64,000 bases of DNA from assembly GCA_014529385.2 (NCBI GenBank), contig CM043959.1, positions 14,757,809 to 14,821,808 of the forward strand, in the 5' to 3' direction. The notes under the pieces are model-generated. The model saw only the letters and a list, made by a program, of their open reading frames with translations, was not told the DNA's origin and searched no databases. Both the position numbers and the translations under genes were made by a program. The DNA is from Adiantum capillus-veneris (lineage: Eukaryota; Streptophyta; Polypodiopsida; Polypodiales; Pteridaceae). Shown here piece after piece: positions 47,480 through 59,241 of the stretch; positions within the stretch are counted from its first letter, which is position 1, and the number at the start of each line of letters is the position of its first letter.

Positions 47480-48736
47480 ATGGATTCATCATCAGAGAAC
47501 TCTTTGTTCAACATTGAGAAGTTAGATGGCACTTACTTTCCATTTTGAAAGGAGAAAATTTACAATGTCTTAGTGCAAAAGAAGCAAATCTAGCCTATAA
47601 ATATGAGTATGATTGGCAAGAGTTCGATGAACATGCCAAGTCTACCATCATGCTGACTTTGTCAAAGAATGTGTACTTTAATGTCAAAAGGAGAAGACCA
47701 CTTATGAGCTGTGAGGGAGTGATATCATAAATTCCACTCGTTTATGCTCTCTCAAGGCTACAAAAGGAGCAATATGGATCACTACCTCTACACTAAGCTA
47801 AAGATAGTAGTTTGCTGATTTTGGTCCTTTATGTGGATGATATGTTAATTGTCAAGAAAAGCAGTGATGAAATTTAGCCTTAAAGTTACATCCAAATTTT
47901 TAAATAAAAGACATGGGTGAAGCAAGCCATATCCTTGGCATGCGCATTAGGCAAGACAAATGCAAGAAGTTGGTCTTTCTGTCTCAATCTAAGTACATTG
48001 ATAAAGTTCTCAAGCGTTTCAATATGGAGAGGGGGAAGGTATTGAGTACTCCATATGTGAAAATTTCTAAAAAAGATTGCCCTAAGTTTGAAGAGGACAA
48101 AGCTGATGCCTCATTCATCTGCAGTTGGGGGTTTGATGTACGCTATGATTGCTACACATTCAAACATTGCTTTCACAGTGGGAGTAGTTAGCAGATATAT
48201 ATCAAATCCAGGCAAGAAACATTGGGAGGTAGTGAAAGGGATTATGAGATATTTGAACGTACAAAAGACATACATTTGTATTGGAAGAAGGAAGCATGTG
48301 TCATTGCAGGAGACTTGGACAAGAGAAGGTCCACTTCAAGCTATGTCTTTGAACTCACTGGAGGTGCTATTTCATGGCAATCTTATTTGCAAGATTGCAT
48401 TACCCTTTTTACTACAAAGGCTGAATATGTTTCAACTTTAGAAGCTTGCAAGGAAGCTATATGGCTCGGTCGTCTAGTGGGAGACTTCATAATCAATATT
48501 GAGATGCATGTGTTACATTGGATAGCCAAAGTTCTATACAATTGGGCAAGAACCCAGTGTTTCGTGCAAAGACAAAGCATGTGGGTGTGAAGCATCACTT
48601 CATCCGTGAGGTTCTCAAGGACAAGCAATTGCAACTTCCCAAGGTTTACACCAGTGAGAATCTTGTTGATCTTCTAACAAAGGGCTTACCTTCAAAGCGG
48701 CTTGCACATTTTTGGGCACTCATGGGCATTGGGTAG
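47480..48736 (+). pseudogene. copia C Gag-RT-RNase H remnant
   Basis: Gag starts MDSSSENSLFNIEKLDGTYF at 47480, shifts frame, then WQEFDEHAKSTIMLTLSKNV. At ~47720 it joins sequence encoding the RT region just before the active site (FHSFMLSQGYKRSNMDHYL), then LLILVLYVDDMLIVKKSSDE, HILGMRIRQDKCKKLVFLSQ and KRFNMERGKVLSTP. RNase H pieces STSSYVFELTGGAISWQSYL and AKTKHVGVKHHFIREVLKD end with DLLTKGLPSKRLAHFWALMG. Stops and at least three frame changes. Confidence 0.9.
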
Positions 48737-48825
48737 ATGATCATGATCATTGTCTATCTGTATTGTATGTATATCTTTACATTGTCACCCTAACTTAAAG
48801 GCACATTGTCCTTTAATTGGGAGGT

Positions 48826-49136
48826 TGTTGGGGTAGTAAAGCCCAATGTGCCATGCCCGAGTATTGAGCGGCCAAACACAAGAACTAACACTGATCATTC
48901 ATTCTACATTGTCCTTTAAGTGGGAGGTTGTTGGGGTAGTAAAGCCCAATGTGCCATGCCCGAGTATTGAGTGGCCAAACACAAGAACTAACATTGATCA
49001 TTCATTCTACATAAAACAATAAGAACTCATAACCCTAACCACAATTTTGATAGGAGTCTACAACATGTGTGTCTCTCTTTCTCCTCTCTTCTCCATTGTT
49101 GTACACACATGCACACATCTCCATCCATTTTCTTCA
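48826..49136 (+). repeat. copia C 3' LTR with duplicated 5' part
   Basis: LTR start TGTTGGGG occurs at 48826 and again at 48929. The 103-bp unit between them also repeats the polypurine tract (TTGGGAGG / GTGGGAGG). The second start leads into the full-length LTR. Confidence 0.9.
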
Positions 49137-49141
49137 TTCAA

Positions 49142-52100
49142 TGGTGCTCTATTCAAGAAATCACTACTTCTTTCTAAATTTTGTAACTCCATGTTGTTTT
49201 AAATATGAGCTTCCATCTATGTTGCTTGCACCTTTGGAGGGTCATGTAGCTCTAGAGTAGCTTGGGCTAATGTCTTTTCAAATATCATATCAACATGAAC
49301 ATTCCTCTCTATCATAACATGGAATTCATCTTCAAAGATTTAAGACTCCATTTGAATGGAGGCAAAAACAACTCCCCAACATTCTCCTCATTTGATTTTG
49401 GACATGGTAACAAACTTGGGTCCAACACCTAATTGTAGTGGGTCAATCTTTTTCCATGTGTGACTCAACATAAGATTCTTGTTTAGCTCAAAGTTTGGCT
49501 CTACTTCCTTTGGTAACTTAATTTTGTTTTGACATATGATGTCACATTTAATCCGCTTTGAATTTTTCTAGCACCATTGGCTTTGACTGCGTTTGCCTTA
49601 TTTGGTTAGAATTCCTCTGTTGTTTCTTTATTTTGATCATCCTTTCTTGCTAATGATGGCTATGAAATTGCCTCCCGAACTTCGTTTTGCATTGCATTTT
49701 TCCCTTGCATTTGAGTAAAGACATTTCCTATCAGAGAGTACTGTGGATCTTTTGAGGTGACTTAGGTGGTGACCTAGATGGCGTATTAGGGATTATTGCC
49801 TTCATGAATTGGGAGACCTCTTTTGCTAAGGCTTGACTTCTATTAGTCTCTCCATAGCACTAGCTTTAGGCACGGGTGGATTCTCTAGGGACCTACCTCC
49901 AAGCAACTTTTGCTTCTGCAACAATTGTGGAAAATCTTGAAAGGGATGAAGTACAAGGCAATCTTTACAAGTTTTCTATCTTTCCACTACTTTTTCATTA
50001 GCTTGGAGTGGCTTGTATGCGTTCCCCATTATATCTCTATAAAATTATGAAAGATTAATAACGTGCAAATACTTGAACAACGTAGGTGATTTGAGGTTAA
50101 TTGACAAGGCTCAAGTTTGTAGAGTTCCCTTGCTCTAAGACAAGTTGGAATCAATTACCTCTATCACTAGCATGCAAAACATTGTTATTGACATTTGTAG
50201 GCAAAAATTACAACTTCAATCTATCCACCCATGTATAGTTAGGGATTTGCAGCTTTGTACAATCTCTACAGTTGGCTATGCTTTTGGGTCAAGGTAAACT
50301 ATTTTTGTGGAAATTCAAGAAAAATTGGAATATTTTGTGCACAAGTGATGTTATCAAGACTTGGTGGTTACCTTGGTGGTGAGGTTCTTTGAGGAGAGAG
50401 ATGAGGGAATCCCCCTTTCTACTGTAGTTTCTAAGTTCTATTTGAGATACATTTGGCATTGAACTACTTGGTTGTATAATTTTTTGTCTTGGTGACACTA
50501 ATTTAACATGTATATCAAGGATTGTTGGATTTGCAAGAGCTAAAAAGCTGCTCTTAGGCTCCGGGTTTTGTTTTCATATGGGAGGTTGTGGGATCCTCTT
50601 CACATTCTGGCACATCCCTCTCATAAGGCTATAGATTGCATTGTCTTTCCCTCTATACTATCATATGTGTGGATCCCCTATTATCTAAGACTTGATGGTA
50701 TCAAGACCAGTCTCATTCTCAATACACTCTTGCCTATATTTATGACCTTCAATGTCAAAATATGAGGATTCTAAACCATTATGATGGAATTCTGGATCCC
50801 TTGGGTGGTCGTGCAATTTCTTGTTTTCACTTGGATTTTTAGCTTGACAATATTTTAACATAGATTATGGCGTAATCCACTTGAGATATATCTAAAAAAG
50901 ATGGAGTATTTAGGATTTGGACTTACCTCCACTAGTTCTCATGTTGGACATGATACACTTGTTATATGCCACACCATGTTGGTCAATAGAAATTGGGTAG
51001 TCAAGGAAAATTCCATTTAAAGATAGTAAAATCCGCTCAAATTTATCCTTATGTCAACTAGCCAATTTCATTATGTTTGGTTGCATTGCACTAGCAGCTA
51101 TGGGCTCTAAGCTTCTTGATTGTCGGGTGAGAGAGGAAGACCCCCCCCCCCCCCCCCCCCCCCCCCCGCCCCCCCTTTGTATGGTCATTTCTATCATTGA
51201 AAATTTCATATTCAATACTTTGTTGGTCTCATTCACTATGATTTCATGTACGTGCATAGGCAAACTCTTGATGAGAAGAGTAGTTTGAATCTACCAATTT
51301 ATACCTTTGATCATACATGTTCTCAATATGTTACGCCATGAATGACCTCCTCCTTTCTATTCATGTGTAATAGTTAGTTTCTTGACTATATTTTTGTCCA
51401 GATTTGTCATAAAATCTAGCACCACGGCTACATGTCTTGATTCAACCATTTTTGGCATGAATTTTACTTCATATAAGCTCTCTCTCTCTCTCTCTCTCTC
51501 TTCATGGGTTTCAAGCTCAAATGCTATCCACTTGTGGTGGAGCATGTATACACGTCCATCATGATACTCAAAGAACTTTGGAGGGTCAAATTCAGCATTT
51601 TGTGAATGCTTCACCTCTACTAGCTATTTCAACGGACTCTTTTTCAAAGCTATCTTTGACTTGACAAAGTATGCTCCTTGATTGTCCCTATCATAGGGAA
51701 AAACCTTGTGAAATCTAGATATGTGTAATAAGATCTGGGTTTGGTTGGCCTCTCTGCCCGTCAGTTTATCAAAGGTTCTAGGATGTTCTACCATGTCTCA
51801 TCCCATTTTTTAGTGTATGTGCTTGGGATTAGAAAGTGTGTTCTTAGTTAAAGGTATCTCTTCTCCTACTGGTATCACTTGGATAGATATGTAAACATGA
51901 CAAGTTTCACTTAGTTTAGACTACCCTCATACAACACGATGCATTAGTACATGAATTAATTCTCTAAAAAAGAGCATACCAAGCACTTGTGCTATGCTAG
52001 GATAGGAGCCATGGCAAGTTTCATTGCTTTTAGTTGGCAACAATGCATTGCAATCCATCACACGCGATGATGGATTGTGATGCATCATTATGACCTTGTT

Positions 52101-55100
52101 CCAAATTTGAATGTACTAGATTGTTCCTTATGCTCAGGCTAGTCTACCTTGAGAGTTTCCAAATAATTTGAGTGAATTTGGTTTTCCAAAGCATAAATAT
52201 TTTTTAGCAAGTGTTTCAAGCTTATCTTACACAGATGATGGGATTTTGTGGTCAACTTTTCTTCAAAAAGATCACACTAGGCACTTCCACTAGGCCTTGG
52301 TCAAGTTGTTGTCAGATTTTGGCTCTCTCGGCACTAAATTGTCCAAGGGATTCAACAGCAAAACCTCTATGTCTTGACGATTTTTGAGTTTATGCCCACA
52401 AGAACGGGTTAAATCTAGTAGTTTTTGGCAATCTATTACAGTTATCTGGGAATCAAGTGCAACTAGGTCAAATTCTAGTTGAGTTTTAGGTCACTCTAGC
52501 ATATGTTCTTTGTTCAAGGTTTTGTAGTAGTATGGAAAATCTACTAGCGGTTTTCCATCAGGATCTAGGCTGTGGGTCTTGAAATTTCTTCAACTGGCTT
52601 GATTTTGTAAACAAGACTATGTTCTCCACACTAGGCTTTATGGCACTCAATTTGGGCTCAATTTGGACAAGTTATGGTCAATTTACTGCTTTCCAAGGAT
52701 CATTTCTGATATTTTGTTATTTGAACTCAAGGACTGCTCCGGTCATCTAAAATTTTGGGTTAAAAGCTCAACTAGCCAGACGAAAGCACTCTATGCGTGA
52801 TGTGCTTTTGAGGGCTTAGTTTTGACACGTTTTGACCACAACAAAGTTTATAGGGATTGGTTTTGGGGGGTTTTCAACAGCTTGTGTTTTTAGGTGTGTA
52901 AGTTTTTGAGTTAGATTAAAATATCCCACTAGGAAATTCCTTGGGTGCAATAGACAAGGTCAAAGTTTGGACTCTTTTAGCTCTAAATCTAGGTAATGAG
53001 TGTTAGTTTTGGCATAAGCCTCGATTACCAGGCTAGTTTGCCTTAGGAAAACCAGTTCAAAAAAACTTTTTTTTTTTTAGTGTGGACTTGTGCGCTTCGT
53101 CTCATATTGGCCTAAGATGCATGGAAATCTTTAGAGTAATTATGGATCGCATGGCAAAGCTTTTTGGTTAGTGTCACGTAGCAAGAAAATCAAAGATGGC
53201 CTAGCTCAGTTCTTTCCTATTTCTTGTAAGAGGGGCTTGAATTGAGCAGCGGCTTAGGTAGTACTACACCACTGCAAGAGTTAGACTTGGAAATTTGTTC
53301 TCCTATGTCTATTAGGAGGGCCTTGAGAAGTTTGTCACACTCTCAATCATCCTCGAAAATAGGTCAATGTGAATTTTCACCTTGTTCTCAACAATCAGGC
53401 TTTCCTTGTCTAAATGATGTCAAACAAAATTTTGACTTTAATTTTCAAATTTGAATGGACTTTTATCTATTTTCTTGTATTTGTATCAAGATCTCCTCCT
53501 TATGACCCTAGAGATGCATGTGCATGTTAGAACACACAACTTTCTCTAACTATGTAGCTCTAGAGCTACTTCTCTCATATTAAAAGTGACTTTTTTTATG
53601 TGAGGTGCAAGTAAAAGATTTTTCAATCCTAGAGATATGTAGAATTTTGTTATAAGCCTTTTTTCCATGCATCTTGAAATCTCTAAGGAATTGTTGTTTG
53701 ATTCAAAAGAAAATTCTAATGCTATGTGGAATGCTTATCCGTTTGTGCAACTTAACTTGCATTTTGGACTTCAAACAATGTGAATAGCTCCATGCACATT
53801 AGCACACACAACATACTTGTGCTTGGTATCATAAACTTACTAGATTCCATGAACGTTTTATCTGTGTCCTTATGACCAATGGCGAGAACAAAGGTGATTG
53901 CTTGTAGATAGGGTAGAGGCCTACAACTTGCTACCAAGGGAGTTGCAAGCAAGCATGTTTGCATTCTGAAGAGACATCAATATCGTTATTTCTCCTAGAA
54001 GATGATAGTGTTTAGGGATATTCGAGCAGTCTAGAGGTCAACACATCTCTGCATGCTAAAACTTCCATGTCAACGAATGTCCAGTAGATCTACAAAGATT
54101 GGAGCCTAGGAAAAAGGTGGAAGAAGTTGATTGTGTTATGCCTTCAAGAGGCTACCGAGGGCTTTTTGATCGATATGTTCGATGATATGTATGTGCCGAT
54201 GACTCGCACAAAGTGACTAAAGATTATGGTGAGACCCTCAAGAGTGTCACGTGGAGGGAGCCTATGGTGATGAGCCTAACTTGGGTTATGACTCAAGAAA
54301 AATACATATGCCAAGGAGTCCTATATACAAGGGCATGACTAGCCCACATAAAGAGTTGGATGGATGGAGCCTTAGTGCGCATTCTCACCCTCTAGTGGCC
54401 TAGGAGACTATGGAGAAGGAAATTTTCGTAGTGCAAAAACCAAAAATTTTAGAAACATTCAAACTTAATACACAATACCCATGATCTCATACATTTGTTC
54501 AAGTTCATACATTTTTTCAAGTGATTGCCACTTCCAAAACTACAATGTGCAAGCTCTATTGAAGTACCTATGTCCTTAAGAAGTGAGCCACAAGAATGCC
54601 GACCACTTTCATCGTGGCAATGCTCTTGCAATTAGAGGAAGATGTTCAATTGTGGGGGCTCCATAGACAAATTTCATTAAGTAAAAAATAATCTTTAGGT
54701 AAATTCAAGTTGCACCATATTATATATGCATACATACCATCTAGAACAACTCTTATGGTAATAACTATTGAGGTTTATACGTATTCCAAGTATAAAATTT
54801 TCTTTGATTGCTTTTCAATTTGAGAGATCATCGCTATGAAATTCCTATGCTCAATATTCGATCCTGGTGCAACTTGAGATCATTCGCTTCTTAAGATAAA
54901 TAGAACTAAAACATGGTACACAACTTGTATAAACACTAGAAACTTTCCACTTGAAAACCAAAACATTATGAACATGCCCTGAAAAGAGGTTTGAAAGACA
55001 ATTTATCCTTCCTCTTGGCATTTTCAAAATCAAGATTTTTGTTCATGATTTGTAGTAGGCCTAAAAACTTGGCTTTAAAGCACGATTTTTTTTTCTCATA

Positions 55101-55300
55101 GTAAATGTAAATTGATGCAGATGTATATGTTAAATACTATTTGATTAAGTTACAAGCATCTTATGAAAATTTTTAAAGAAACAAATTTCAAAATTCGGTG
55201 GTAGCTTCACTTCTAAAATTTCTCTTACATTTCTTAAGAACTTATTTGACATTGATTCTCTACAACAGTATTTGACACAACCTAATTGCATCATGATCAA
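49142..55300. other. long region with no supportable gene
   Basis: Minus-strand relic flavour continues to about 50500 (ALAKEVSQFMKAIIPNTPSR near 49830). After that no frame convinces; 54080-54400 on the plus strand reads as a short relic (VDCVMPSRGYRGLFDRYVR). Includes a poly-C tract at 51141-51175, a short (CT)n at 51478-51502 and T12 at 53067-53078. 55300-56170 is the 3' flank of the JAZ gene. Confidence 0.5.
51141..51175. repeat. poly-C tract, C27-G-C7
   Basis: Near-uninterrupted 35-base cytosine run in otherwise AT-rich sequence. Exact length is easily mis-sequenced. Confidence 0.9.
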
Positions 55301-56170
55301 GATTTTAGACAGCTTGTTGTTCACTTCAAAACATAATTACAAAACGTGGCAGAAGAACAAAACACAAGACTGCACCAGCACATCACCTGTCCAATTATAA
55401 ACCGTGAAGTAGCTATGCTTGCAGTTCAAAGACCCATCCCAATCAACTGTTCAAACCATGGAATTCCTTTAAGACATTTTTACACTAAGCAAGCTCCGTC
55501 GCATTTTACAAATGTTGCAGGATGCTATGCAAGACATCTCCACGCTCGACTGCATAACTGGCGTTGACGCACCCAATGCCACTTGTCTCCAGAAGCAAAC
55601 GAAATGTGCCCTTTTGAGTTTAAAGTATGCAGAACCGTTACGAGGATAAATTTACCATCACCGGCATCTGCCCCAACCCTTCACACAAAAACTTTTCGTG
55701 CCTTTGTTCACATAGCCTTTGACAAGCATCCAGAACAAAGGCTTCCAGCACAATAATCAGATATGCAGATGCTTGAAACCATCCTCAATAGCTGTCTCAT
55801 GCACAGAAACCTTTGCTCCTCAACCAAAGAAACCCACAAACAATGAGAACAAATCGTTTTAAAGGGTCTCATGTGGTATGCATGTCCTTGCTAAGATAGG
55901 TCAGAAGCCATTAAAGATATGACAATGACTTCGTCAAGAACAGATCGACCAGATTTACACTGCTCAACAAAGGAACAGAGTGAAGAACTAGAACTTTTGT
56001 GCAATAAAAAATTTGGCATACAAAATGGAGACAACCTTGGGTCGCCAGAGCTGACTTTACAAAGGGAATTGAAAAGAGATATGTTTGTTAGTGTGTTAAG
56101 TTGATTCTCAGAACTGATTTCAATAGTAATGTGAGCCACCCCCATGAGGGGTAAAGGAAATGAGTATCCT

Positions 56171-57417
56171 TTATTCTAAAGGTGTGATCCCTTCATCACT
56201 TGTCTTGAGCTTCTTACTCACACCATCTAGAACTTCCTCCTCTGAGGACGCTGCTACTTTTGCTTGAACCCTGAAACCATTACACATAGGCAAATCATCA
56301 GAACCTGCTAGATTGTAGAGAGAAGCAGAAAAAGATTGTAAAAAGAAAGTGGCAATCCTCCTAAAACTGCAGTTTGCTTGAGATTCAGCTATAAATGCCT
56401 ACAACATGTTGCATGCAGAACAAAACAAACTTTAACCGGAAGGGGGCCAAATCGGATACCTGTCTTTCCGCTTTTCCAAAAAGCGAGCAAGAGAAGCCTT
56501 TCTTGCAAATGGAAGTTCTGCACAGACGAAGTAAATGTTATCCATGATGGCATCAAAGATGTGCAAACTAATGCAACGAGAACAGTCCATACAGCTGAGG
56601 GCAACACTCTGCCCTAAGACTACTCCATCGTTAAATGTACACAATGAATGTGATATGATGCATACAGGCATAGGCCTTTACACATCGTACAAATGCGCAG
56701 GTGTTTCCATGCATAGTACTCGATTATACACAACCACAGTTAATGTGTCCTCAGACAAGTGCGGGGATGACTCATGCCAATAAGTCCCAAGACAAAAGAA
56801 AGTAAATTACCAGCTTGAGTTCGCTTGCTGATAAGCTGCGGCTTTCTCTCTATTTGAGGAGCCTGAAATGGAGACGAGGGAGGGGGTGTGGAAGGCATGC
56901 TGAAGGGCTGCTTGTAGATTGATGGCGTGCCAATGGGAGCACACGAAATGGAAGCAGTAGCACTGTTTGTGGGGGCTTCCAAACTTGGGCCACTGGGTAT
57001 CAGACATGCATCTGTGCTACGGTTCCGTTTCTCATCACCATTTGCAAGAAGCAGCATGATGGCGTGTGCCTGTGAAAGCATAGAAAAGGGCATATAAGAT
57101 CAAGGCCACACCAGCAGATCCTGTATATGCTGCAACCAGCTTTCGGATGCCAACCATACACCTGATATGCACTTCTACGTGCCAGAAAGCAGGATAGCTT
57201 GAAGGGCTGCAGACAGGAGGCATACCTTGTCTGCAGGGACATCGTTGTAGACATTGACGGTTCCCGAGTAGAAGATGGTAAGCTGGGAGCCCGCAGGGAT
57301 CTGTGGAGGGGCCCCAGGCGAATCGGGAGACGCACGAACCAGGCCGCCAAGCAGATCGAGGGTTATATCCTGGGCTGCTGTCTTCACCAAGAGCAGAGGA
57401 CTGATCGAAACTGCTCG
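56171..57417 (-). CDS. JAZ: JAZ (TIFY family) jasmonate-signalling repressor
   Basis: Four exons on the minus strand with GT-AG introns: 57417-57226 (start unresolved), 57069-56811, 56517-56460, 56270-56171. The last three total 417 bp, exactly 139 codons with the TAA. Exon 1 carries the ZIM/TIFY domain (GSQLTIFYSGTVNVYNDVPA, then DK) and splices after PADK into AHAIMLLLANGDE, as in known JAZ genes. A Ser/Pro-rich linker follows. Exons 3-4 form the Jas motif ELPFARKASLARFLEKRKDR joined to VQAKVAASS, which in characterised JAZ proteins binds COI1 with jasmonoyl-isoleucine and MYC factors. Acts in the nucleus as a co-repressor via NINJA/TOPLESS. Odd point: no in-frame ATG lies upstream of TIFY; the frame is open only to a TGA at 57418-57420. 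Confidence 0.9.
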
Positions 57418-57606
57418 TCACAGAAAGGACCGATGGCTGAAATAAACAGCGACACGGAGGAGGACGACCGCCAGAGGTTAATGGGTACGAAATGTGCGTC
57501 TTTGTGTGTGTGGACGGAGGAAGACGCAGACAGAGATTGCGTGCAGAAGCGAGAAAGAGGAAATAGGCGCGTGCTTGCTGTACCTACCTCTGCCGAAGAT
57601 CCACGA

Positions 57607-57654
57607 GCTTTATATGAAAGGAAGCAAATGGCGCTCCTGAGCTCCTCCCTCCCC

Positions 57655-57700
<46 letters not shown>

Positions 57701-57701
57701 A
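57607..57701 (-). promoter_or_regulatory. candidate JAZ promoter: TATA box and CT/CA repeats
   Basis: The minus strand has CATATAAAGC at 57607-57616. Just upstream are a (GA)n run (plus-strand CT, ~57651-57680) and (TG)10 (plus-strand CA, 57681-57700). A start about 30 bp downstream would give a leader containing no ATG before the TIFY exon, so either a further 5' exon exists or this is not the main promoter. Confidence 0.4.
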
Positions 57702-57992
57702 ACGTCCCGATGGGCCACTGCGCGAACCTCAGTAAGATCATTTGCGCACATTCCTCTCCAAAGGGAAAGAAACATGTGCTCGAAACACTTTTCTTTAATG
57801 AGGATTTGGAATTCCTCTAGAAATCCAGGGGGAGGGTCCCCCCTCCACACTCTCTCTCTCTTTTGCAGAACTGATGGCAGCGGCAACAACTTTCGCTTTG
57901 AAATGTTCCTTTGTGTAAATCACACACATGGCACATTGCATTATGCATCCTCACCCTGTTTTCTTGCATTTGGCACACAGGCTCATTGCCAT

Positions 57993-58450
57993 CTTCGTCA
58001 CTATATGGCACGGTTCTAGGCCAGAGGGGATCTAGGGCTCAAATTTGGGGGCGCGAGGCGGTTTTAATCTCCGTCGTCGGTTTACAAAGTGAACTAGGGG
58101 TGAACTGAGGGTGAACTAGGGGCGGATAAGCTAGGGGTGGGTGAACTGAGGGTGAACTAGGGGCGCCTAAACTAGGGTGTGATCATGTGTCATGCCAACA
58201 TGGACATCGACGCGTGCTAGCATGGTGGTAGAGCATTCGTGTGGCAACCGAGACGTTCCAGGTTCGACCCACACCCCGCGAGGCAGGTGAACTAGGGGTG
58301 AACTAGGAGTGAACTTGGGGCGCCATTTTTGCCCCTAGTTCACCCCCAGTTCACTGCGTGATCCGACGGCCGAGATTAAAGCCGCCTCACGCCCCCAAAC
58401 TTGGGCCCTAGATCCCCTCTGGCCTAGAACCGTGCCATATAGTGACGAGG
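57993..58450. mobile_element. Mutator-like MITE with 9-bp TSD
   Basis: 458 bp with terminal inverted repeats of at least ~90 bp (CTTCGTCACTATATGGCACG on the left; the right reads CCTCGTCACTATATGGCACG on the complement), extending on through GAGGCGG, TTTAATCTC and GTGAACT. The flanking direct repeat CATTGCCAT occurs at 57984-57992 and 58451-58459. Long TIRs plus a 9-bp duplication are the Mutator-superfamily hallmark. No ORF. Internal 11-bp GTGAACTAGGG repeats at 58090-58165 and 58288-58320. GC-rich compared with surroundings. Lies upstream of the JAZ gene. Confidence 0.9.
58211..58280 (+). other. tRNA-like sequence inside the MITE
   Basis: TAGCATGGTGGTAGAGC (58218-58234) resembles a D-arm/A box and GGTTCGACCCA (58261-58271) a B box, spaced as in tRNAs. 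Acceptor and T stems do not pair well, so it is not a working tRNA, but it could be a pol III promoter of SINE origin. Confidence 0.6.
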
Positions 58451-58694
58451 CATTGCCATGGCCTACTAAAAGACTTACAGGAGTCAACAAACTTTGCGGG
58501 TGGTAGAGCTTGAGCAAAGTGTTCTACCAAGTGTCTCAAAGCAACAAGCAAAAATTCTTGTGTTCTCTTCGTATTGAACACGTTTGAATGTTCATCTTCA
58601 TTCAGAACTCAAAAGGTGCTACACCATCGCAAAAGTGGAAATGGTTTTTTTTTCCCAAACTTCATTAATGGCATTCTAGACTTTATAATTGATC

Positions 58695-58885
58695 TTTTTT
58701 TTTTAACATTAGCACAGGTGAAGAATTAGGGAGATATGTACATTACTGTACTATTTACACCCCTTTCCAGCAAGGGGTTGTACATTCATACAAGGTGACA
58801 TCTATCGAAACGCAACTCGTGAGTCTCGAACCCACAACCATGGGGTTACATGACGAAGACTCAACCGGCTAAGCTACGCTCTCTG
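58695..58885 (-). mobile_element. tRNA-derived SINE
   Basis: The minus strand begins with a tRNA-like head: A box TAGCTTAGCCGG (complement of 58865-58876) and B box GGGTTCGAGACT (58822-58833). It runs ~190 bp and ends in A10 (T10 at 58695-58704). Flanks AATTGATC (58687-58694) and AATTGACC (58886-58893) look like a target duplication with one mismatch. Copied by LINE machinery in trans; no protein. Confidence 0.75.
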
Positions 58886-59046
58886 AATTGACCATATTTT
58901 GATGTGGTAGAGACTCTTGTAGTGATTAATGGCCCACCAACAACCATGGGGTTACATGACGAAGACTCAAGCGGCTAAGCTACGCTCTCTGGATTGACCA
59001 TATTTTGATGTGGTAGAGACTCTTGTAGTGATTAATGGCCCACCAA
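58835..59046. repeat. 106-bp tandem duplication including the SINE head
   Basis: Units 58835-58940 and 58941-59046 repeat part of the tRNA-like head plus the flanking GACCATATTTTGATGTGG. It arose after SINE insertion because it spans the SINE/flank boundary. Confidence 0.9.
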
Positions 59047-59241
59047 TTGCATTGGGAATGCACCTTCAGACCCCCCATCCCCTTTCGTTGCTGCAAAGTT
59101 GATACACTCCTACAGTTGTGTCTACTTTTGTGTAATATATCACCCACCTCTCCCTCTGAGCTCACCTTTGAAAGACCTCACCTATATGTTATAACCCTCA
59201 TATGCAACCTTCAACCCCACTAGCGCGCTTGACATGTATAT

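Larger units (their letters stand above)
46318..49136 (+). mobile_element. Ty1/copia retrotransposon C, deletion derivative
   Basis: 2819-bp element with 5' LTR 46318-46525, PBS 46528-46539, Gag N-terminus, an abrupt join to reverse transcriptase, RNase H, polypurine tract and 3' LTR ending 49136. A perfect 5-bp target duplication TTCAA lies at 46313-46317 and 49137-49141. Most of Gag, all of protease and integrase, and the first half of RT are missing. Copia D at 59242-60175 is the same family. Confidence 0.93.

Noticed and set aside
51054-51288. Poly-Gly / poly-Pro frames
   Set aside because: Produced by the C-run; no flanking coding signal.
57199-57735. 178-codon plus-strand open frame
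   Set aside because: It is antisense to the JAZ TIFY exon, intron 1 and promoter repeats. The minus strand has conserved motifs and splice sites; this frame has none.
58211-58280. Functional tRNA gene
   Set aside because: A and B boxes are present but acceptor and T stems do not pair, and it lies inside a MITE.
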